This document shows positions 18,194 through 22,753 of a DNA stretch of 22,753 bases, in pieces. The DNA lies in the NCBI GenBank assembly GCA_903772945.1, contig CAICTM010001780.1, forward strand, positions 1-22,753. Direction: 5' to 3'. The position numbers and the translations under genes are program-made. Below the pieces are notes generated by a model. That model searched no databases and was not told the origin of the DNA. It saw only the letters and a list, made by a program, of their open reading frames with translations. Numbering within the stretch: position 1 is the first letter of the stretch; the number at the start of each line of letters is the position of its first letter. Origin of the DNA: Seminavis robusta (taxonomy: Eukaryota; Bacillariophyta; Bacillariophyceae; Naviculales; Naviculaceae).

Positions 18194-18767
18194 ACAATTA
18201 CCAAGTATCGGTTGTACCTGGGTACCGGTATGCTCTAACGCAAGAAGACGTACCGAACCGTACCGGCCGTATGATACATGTGGCACGCTACGGTACGATT
18301 TTTGCTGTGACCTACCGGTATGAGCGAGCTGAGTGCTTTAATTGTTCCACCTGTGCGCATCACTGCTGTCCCACCGTTTTGTTCACTGCTGCCTCAAACC
18401 AGCTAAGCATAGTTTGCTGTCGGTTGGTATGCTGAAGAAGAGGGCCAACTCCATCCATTTGAAAAGGACAGTCTGAAGCATCTTCTGGTTGCGGCACCGC
18501 CACATGCGAGGGATGTGCGCTCCGCGGGAGTTGTTCTGGCTCCGCTCTTTGAACAAACAAGATTGATTGATTGATTGGATTCGATTCGATTCAATCATGG
18601 GCGAAGCGAACCCGATCGTCAAGATGGATGCGAAGGACGTTCCCGATCTTTCCCTCCTCATCAATTTCTTGGAACACTGAACCTATTTCATAGAAACCAC
18701 GACAACAGCAGCAACAACAACAACAAAAACAGCACATAAAGCTAACTACTAATCACTAAACAACAGA
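18194..18767. other. Upstream region of the synthetase-like gene
   Basis: Contains TACCGGTA at 18223-18230 and 18313-18320 and a GATT/GATTC repeat patch at about 18560-18595. It also holds a 27-codon frame at 18597-18680 and an A/CAA-rich leader (18695-18767) just before the start codon. Confidence 0.45.
18597..18680 (+). other. Possible upstream open reading frame of 27 codons
   Basis: ATG to TGA encodes MGEANPIVKMDAKDVPDLSL and a short remainder ending FLEH. It lies 87 bp before the start codon of the synthetase-like gene. If the transcript begins upstream of 18597 it would act as a uORF; it may equally be chance. Confidence 0.2.
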
Positions 18768-19556
18768 ATGAACATTGCAACAAAGACATCCAGAGCCGTG
18801 AGGACCTTGGGAGGGCGGCGCCTTCGAACCAAGCTGTCCGCCTCCACTGTGAGAACACCGCACGTCCTCCTTCTGGCACCCTTCTCGTCGGCGCCCATGG
18901 ATCGTTTGGTGGGTGGTGTCATGGACAAGGAGTTTCCAGGGTACTTTGACTCCCTTCGTCTTCCCACAGGAACTGTGCTCGATGTTCGTGATCATCGTAA
19001 GGATCTTGACAATGCTCTCGCGGAGGAAGCTGGTCGGTTGACTTGTGACAAGGTCCGAAAGCTCATCGAACAGAATCATGCCGTGGATGAGTGTGTGGTG
19101 ATTGATATCAATGTGGAACAGCATGGAGAAATTCCAGTGGCGTTTGTGGTCAAAAAGTTTGGAAGCGAAGGATGCGATGAAGCACTGCACAAGCAGTTGA
19201 TTGACAGTCTTCGCTATACAATTGGTCATGCCGGTCGTCACGAAGAGCTGGAGAAGGATTTGATTGCCAAGTTGAATACCATCTGGGAGGAAGATGGTGA
19301 AATCAAGGATGATTTGATCCGCGATGAGTTGGTCAATATGGTACGAGACGAATTTGGCCCCTATGCCATTCTCAAAGTGGTGATTGTGGATGCCCTGCCG
19401 AAAACGATTTGTGGCAGGATTCTGCGAGGAACACTCTATAAAATTGCACGGGGACAAGAATACAGCATCACTCCCATGATTGAAGACAGACAAGTGTTGA
19501 AGCATCTAGAGACTGAAATACAATCACTCTTGGGTGCACAGTACCAAGATGAATGA
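18768..19556 (+). CDS. Stand-alone acyl-CoA synthetase C-terminal domain, probable pseudoenzyme
   Basis: 262 residues. The first 40 or so are rich in Arg, Ser and Thr with few acids, a likely mitochondrial presequence. From about residue 89 (GRLTCDKV) the protein matches the mobile C-terminal domain of acetyl/propionyl-CoA synthetases: DECVVIDINVEQHGEIPVAFVV, then EFGPYAILKVVIVDALPKT and ILRGTLYKIARGQEY, ending with a propionyl-CoA-synthetase-like TPMIEDRQVLKHLE. The large N-terminal AMP-binding domain is absent, and the match starts at the domain hinge. The family motif LPKTRSGKILR reads LPKTICGRILR (210-220), so the lysine that catalyses adenylate formation is Arg217. An insertion of about 35 charged residues sits before EFGPY. 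The frame is intact, so it may have a non-catalytic role; a recently truncated duplicate is the alternative. It converges on IMP3 with 329 bp between stops. Confidence 0.8.
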   Translation: MNIATKTSRAVRTLGGRRLRTKLSASTVRTPHVLLLAPFSSAPMDRLVGGVMDKEFPGYFDSLRLPTGTVLDVRDHRKDLDNALAEEAGRLTCDKVRKLIEQNHAVDECVVIDINVEQHGEIPVAFVVKKFGSEGCDEALHKQLIDSLRYTIGHAGRHEELEKDLIAKLNTIWEEDGEIKDDLIRDELVNMVRDEFGPYAILKVVIVDALPKTICGRILRGTLYKIARGQEYSITPMIEDRQVLKHLETEIQSLLGAQYQDE

Positions 19557-19885
19557 ATGAAGAAGATGCATTATCTAGCTTCTACCGGTACAGTACTGGT
19601 ACCTGGTATAGAGTCACATGTCGCAAATGCATATTGATTGTGATTGGGCCAATAAAACAACTACTAATTACAAAGCGCTCGTTCCTTGCAAACTTGGCTG
19701 AATCCGAAAACGAAGCGAATGTTAAGCTGCTTCGTTAAAGGGCGTAGTGAGCTGCACACTCAAGATCACAAACATTTGGGTCCATTGTAGATTGTTTTGC
19801 CCTGAGTTGTTGGGTTGTTCGATGGGCTCGTAACAAAAATTGGCCCAAGCAATCAAGGATATTCGTGTGTTCTTTTCTTATTCAC
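19557..19885. other. Intergenic region between convergent genes
   Basis: Shared 3' flank of the synthetase-like gene and IMP3. It contains TACCGGTA at 19583-19590 and an AATAAA at about 19651 in the plus orientation, a possible 3' end signal. No gene is supported. Confidence 0.5.
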
Positions 19886-20431
19886 TTACAAAAGATCAAA
19901 ATCATCGAGTTTATTGTTGTATTTTTGCACAGTCCGTCTAATTTTGGAAGAGTCCACCCACGTGACATAATCCTCCATGGATCTGGTCACCAAAAAGGCC
20001 GGGTCGGTGACGACATTGGGCCCCACTCGCACTTGTCCTTGTTCAATGAGCGTACATGCCACCCGCAGTGTCTCGGCCATTTTCAATCGCACCATGACCA
20101 CGGGAATCCGACGTCGACAAATGGCAGAAGGATTGACATCGTCTGCTTTTTGGAGTGACTTCTTTGTGTCAACAATACCCAAATCGTGCATTTTCTGTAG
20201 CAATTGCTCCGTCATGGCAACACGGAATGGATCGTCGGCCTGGAGGGTCTTGAGTTTGGCCGACAGCTTGCCAATCATACCACAGATTCGGTTGTAGGCA
20301 ATATAATCGTTCTTGTCTTGCACATGGTACCGCCGCAACACTTGTGCTACACGGAGGTTGTCTTCCTTCTTCCAAGAATAGAGGTCGACCTTGCGCAAAA
20401 GCTTCTTCTCGTGGTGCTTTAGTTGTCTCAT
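19886..20431 (-). CDS. IMP3: U3 small nucleolar ribonucleoprotein IMP3
   Basis: A component of the nucleolar SSU processome that helps U3 snoRNA pair with pre-rRNA during 18S maturation. The 181-residue product matches yeast and human Imp3 end to end: LKHHEKKLLRKVDLYSW at 4-20, VLRRYHVQDKNDYIAYNRIC at 31-50, AICRRRIPVVMVRLKMAETL at 103-122, then the S4 RNA-binding domain with GQVRVGPNVVTDPAFLVTR at 132-150 and MEDYVTWVDSSKIRR at 152-166, and the typical DDFDL end. The ATG at 20431 is chosen because homologues begin MVR-x-LK at this point; the open frame extends upstream to another ATG at 20575, but that part is unrelated Ser/His/Pro-rich sequence. The gene is a single exon and is divergent from the plastid-targeted gene at 21007. 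Confidence 0.96.
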   Translation of the reverse strand: MRQLKHHEKKLLRKVDLYSWKKEDNLRVAQVLRRYHVQDKNDYIAYNRICGMIGKLSAKLKTLQADDPFRVAMTEQLLQKMHDLGIVDTKKSLQKADDVNPSAICRRRIPVVMVRLKMAETLRVACTLIEQGQVRVGPNVVTDPAFLVTRSMEDYVTWVDSSKIRRTVQKYNNKLDDFDLL

Positions 20432-21006
20432 CGTGCGTCGTGCATTGATATGCTTTGGGTTTGGGTAATAGCTAGCCAGTAGGAAGTGTGAAAACGAATG
20501 AAAGAACAAAAGGATGGATGGAGCGTGGAGCGAGTGGAGAGCAGGTTGACGGCCAGCCTGAATTTTCTTGTGCATGGACGTCCTAATGAATGCACTGGCT
20601 TACCACCATGTTGAAGTTGCGTTTTTTAAAAGGCAACCCGGATGTTTGGATCTTTAGAAGCTCGAAGAACTGTCGAAGAAACAAATCGATGGTTCGGGTG
20701 ATGTCATTCATCTGCTTTCTTCTGTTGCAGAAAGCGTTCGATCTTTGCTATTGGATTGGGATATATCTCGGATATGATGATGCACTGAACTCCAAGCATT
20801 CTGAAAGTCGAAGAATGGCTTCTCTTGCAGAGCTCGTGGGGTTCCATCCAATGCTGTTGTGATGCGAGAAGACTATCAAAAAAGATATTCTTGGCCACCT
20901 CTTTTGCTGCCAGCAGAGTGCCATAAAAAGTGAATCAACCATTCTGAGTCAGAGTACTGTACCGTACCGGTAGCACCAAAGAAGACAGCCATCAAGAGCT
21001 GAAGCA
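20432..21006. other. Divergent promoter region
   Basis: Lies between the starts of IMP3 (-) and the lumenal protein gene (+). It contains TAGCTAGC (20469-20476) and TACCGGTA (20965-20972). A 90-codon plus frame at 20590-20862 has no family features. Confidence 0.45.
20469..20476 (-). promoter_or_regulatory. TAGCTAGC motif upstream of IMP3
   Basis: Located 37 nt before the ATG at 20431, at a distance similar to the three other genes with this motif. Function is inferred from position only. Confidence 0.35.
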
Positions 21007-22753
21007 ATGATGATGTCCTATCAAAGAACAAGTCCTCCTCGTGGTCCCTTAATAAGGCTATTCCTATTGGGGTTGTTTCTCAGTGCTGCCACTATTGTTA
21101 TTGATCATCCGATCATTCCAGTAGTATCGGCATTGCAGGTTCATCATCATCCACTGAGTCCTCCACGAACGACGGCGACGACGAGAGCACGAAACCGTTT
21201 CTATTCCAGGAGAAGTGGGTCTCTTCTTTTGGCTTCTGCCAATGACAATGACGACACTACGAATGAGCATCCCAGCCATGATGACTCTTCTTTGAGTAGT
21301 AGTACCGGTCGCCGTGGATTCTTGGCCACCACATCGGCCGCACTACTGACGGGTCTCTCGGTCAATGTCCAACCAGCCCATGCTGGTCTAATGCAATTCC
21401 CGTGTATTCGACCACTCAAGAATCGCTATCATTTCATGCGGGCCGGTCCCAGTGAATTGGAAGTCAATGGTGTGTACAGTACCAATTCGCTCTTTATTAC
21501 CAATCGCGACAATGCCTTGGCGGATACGCCCGCCGCACGACGCATTGTATTGGACGCGTGTGAAGTCATCAAGGCATCTCCCAATTTCCCCACGGTCGCC
21601 TACCATAGTTTGGCCGCCAATGGTATGGATACGGCCGATATGATGGCCACGGAACTCCGTATTAGTCGCGATCGATTGTTGCCCGAATTTACGTATTTGG
21701 ATCAACGGGGGATTGGACTCTGGGACAGTGGGGCCATGGATACCGTCAAACCAGCCATTGTCGCATTGGACTATTTGGAAGCGGGAAAGGAAGGACAAGG
21801 AGGACGACCACCCGCGAACGAGGATGGGACCGCCAATGAAGCACTGGGAGATCAGTTTGTCCGATTGCGACAATTTCTGTCGTTGCAAGAATCGAGAACC
21901 AGTGGAGAAAATATTCTCATTATATTTCCCGATGGCACTGGACCAGCATTGCTCAGTGCCATGATTGCCGGTATTCCACTCAATGAATGTCATTGTTTGG
22001 ACTATGCACCCGGTGAAGTGCGGTTGGAAATCAATCGTGACACCGTATTGGAACAGTACGCCCAGAGAAAGGACGATCCAAAATACTTGGCCATGATTGA
22101 AGACGGAAAGGTACAATTGGCCAAATTACGGCAGGGACAAGTGGCCAATGTCAAGGAAGAATTGCAAGAAGAACAACGCCGCGAAATTGACAATGCGTTT
22201 GCCGAACAACGAAAGGCGCAACGAGAAAAGGAACAGATTAGCGAGGCCAAGCGGGAACAGGAAAAACTCGAGCGAGATGCCAAAGAACAAATGCGCCGAC
22301 AAGAAGAAAAAACAAAAACATTGGCGCGAGAACAGGCCGCACGAGAACGAAAGGAACAGGCCGAAGCGGCCGAACGGGCTAAACGAGAACAAATGGCGGC
22401 AGCTGCCGCGGCCAAACAGGAAGCTGCCGCGGCTGCGTATGCGGCCAAGAAAAGTGGTGCAGTCGCAGACAGTAGTGGTGACAGCGACAATGGCGGACTT
22501 GTACTGGGAGCCGCGGGCATTGTCGGATTGGCAGGTGCGGCTTTCGTGGCAATCGGTGGGGGAGATGATACGGCAGCGGTGCCGGCACCGAAAGATCCGG
22601 AACCTAGCCCCTCGTCATCTGCCAGTGCCGTTGCCGAGGAAGCAGTTGCAGAGATCGTAGTCAACAACAACAATGCGACAACAACGCTTACTCCGGAACA
22701 ACAAGAAGTGGATGTCGTCGACGAAGTAGAAGCCATTGCCGAACTGGATGAAA
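21007..22753 (+). CDS. Predicted thylakoid-lumen protein with a degenerate histidine-phosphatase fold (3' end outside the window)
   Basis: The frame is open for 582 codons from the first of three ATGs to the window end. Residues 15-42 are a hydrophobic signal ending VSA-LQV, a loose form of the ASAFAP plastid-entry site. A Ser/Arg-rich transit-like stretch follows, then a twin-arginine signal (TGRRGFL at 100-106, hydrophobic core, AHA at 124-126). Residues about 138-345 resemble the histidine phosphatase (phosphoglycerate mutase-like) superfamily: FMRAGPSE at 143-150 sits where RHG is expected, LDQRGIGLWDSG matches the L-x-E-x-x-x-G-x-W-E-G segment, and NILIIFPDGTGPALLSAM at 302-319 sits where SHG is expected. 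Both catalytic histidines are therefore replaced (Ala146 and Asp309). A charged E/R/Q/A-rich coiled coil (about 365-480), a Gly/Ala hydrophobic segment (about 496-516) and a Pro/Ser/Val-rich acidic tail follow. Family placement rests on motif reading only. Confidence 0.8.
   Translation, partial: MMMSYQRTSPPRGPLIRLFLLGLFLSAATIVIDHPIIPVVSALQVHHHPLSPPRTTATTRARNRFYSRRSGSLLLASANDNDDTTNEHPSHDDSSLSSSTGRRGFLATTSAALLTGLSVNVQPAHAGLMQFPCIRPLKNRYHFMRAGPSELEVNGVYSTNSLFITNRDNALADTPAARRIVLDACEVIKASPNFPTVAYHSLAANGMDTADMMATELRISRDRLLPEFTYLDQRGIGLWDSGAMDTVKPAIVALDYLEAGKEGQGGRPPANEDGTANEALGDQFVRLRQFLSLQESRTSGENILIIFPDGTGPALLSAMIAGIPLNECHCLDYAPGEVRLEINRDTVLEQYAQRKDDPKYLAMIEDGKVQLAKLRQGQVANVKEELQEEQRREIDNAFAEQRKAQREKEQISEAKREQEKLERDAKEQMRRQEEKTKTLAREQAARERKEQAEAAERAKREQMAAAAAAKQEAAAAAYAAKKSGAVADSSGDSDNGGLVLGAAGIVGLAGAAFVAIGGGDDTAAVPAPKDPEPSPSSSASAVAEEAVAEIVVNNNNATTTLTPEQQEVDVVDEVEAIAELDE

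Noticed and set aside
17880..18435. Long open frames on both strands through the ACCAC array
   Set aside because: They are products of a pentamer repeat that contains no stop in any frame; the peptides are simple Thr/Pro/His or Cys/Val/Trp repeats.
22002..22736. 244-codon minus-strand frame rich in Ala and Ser
   Set aside because: Antisense to the E/A/R-rich coiled coil of the plastid-targeted gene; composition mirrors the sense codons.
1..22753. tRNA or rRNA genes
   Set aside because: No cloverleaf with a GTTCRANNC T-loop and matching acceptor stem was found by eye, and no rRNA core sequence was seen; a covariance search would be decisive.

Overview
The window looks like nuclear DNA of a photosynthetic stramenopile, most likely a diatom. 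Four things point there: genes are sparse and lie on both strands; the two introns found are short (107 and 110 bp, GT..AG); one protein carries an ER-type signal followed by a twin-arginine thylakoid-lumen signal, the arrangement expected for a secondary plastid; and there is a decayed array of kinesin-light-chain-type TPRs, a family that is common in diatoms. The species cannot be fixed from the sequence alone.

Layout. 1-152 is the possible 3' end of an unidentified plus-strand gene. 1079-2207 (minus) is a frame-broken TPR pseudogene. 2668-3726 (+) is an isocitrate lyase/PEP mutase family enzyme with a hydrophobic leader. 4347-5104 (-) is the two-exon gene for complex I subunit NDUFS7; its first exon is essentially the mitochondrial presequence. 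5211-5297 holds a nested palindrome and a pentamer repeat. 6385-6511 is a noncoding tandem repeat before a 712-residue membrane-anchored coiled-coil protein (6713-8851, +) of unknown function. 10453-11738 (+) is a two-exon gene for a protein with a duplicated GxxYWxxA domain, followed by a CAT/CCA-rich minisatellite. 12735-13115 (-) is a broken P-loop reading frame. 14158-16341 (-) is an intact nonaspanin (TM9SF). 16619-17438 is an 820-bp palindromic foldback element packed with AGGAGACGAT motifs. 18031-18193 is an (ACCAC)n satellite. 18768-19556 (+) is a stand-alone acyl-CoA synthetase C-terminal domain with its catalytic lysine replaced. 19886-20431 (-) is the U3 snoRNP protein IMP3. 21007-22753 (+, open at the window edge) is a predicted thylakoid-lumen protein with a histidine-phosphatase-like fold that has lost both catalytic histidines.

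The genes do not form one pathway. They are a typical mixture of mitochondrial (NDUFS7, probably the synthetase-like protein), ribosome-biogenesis (IMP3), endomembrane (TM9SF) and plastid functions. The most unusual items are the paired-MITE foldback element, the two apparent pseudoenzymes, the two uncharacterised repeat-containing proteins, and two short palindromes (TACCGGTA and TAGCTAG) that recur far more than expected, the second about 35-45 nt before four start codons.
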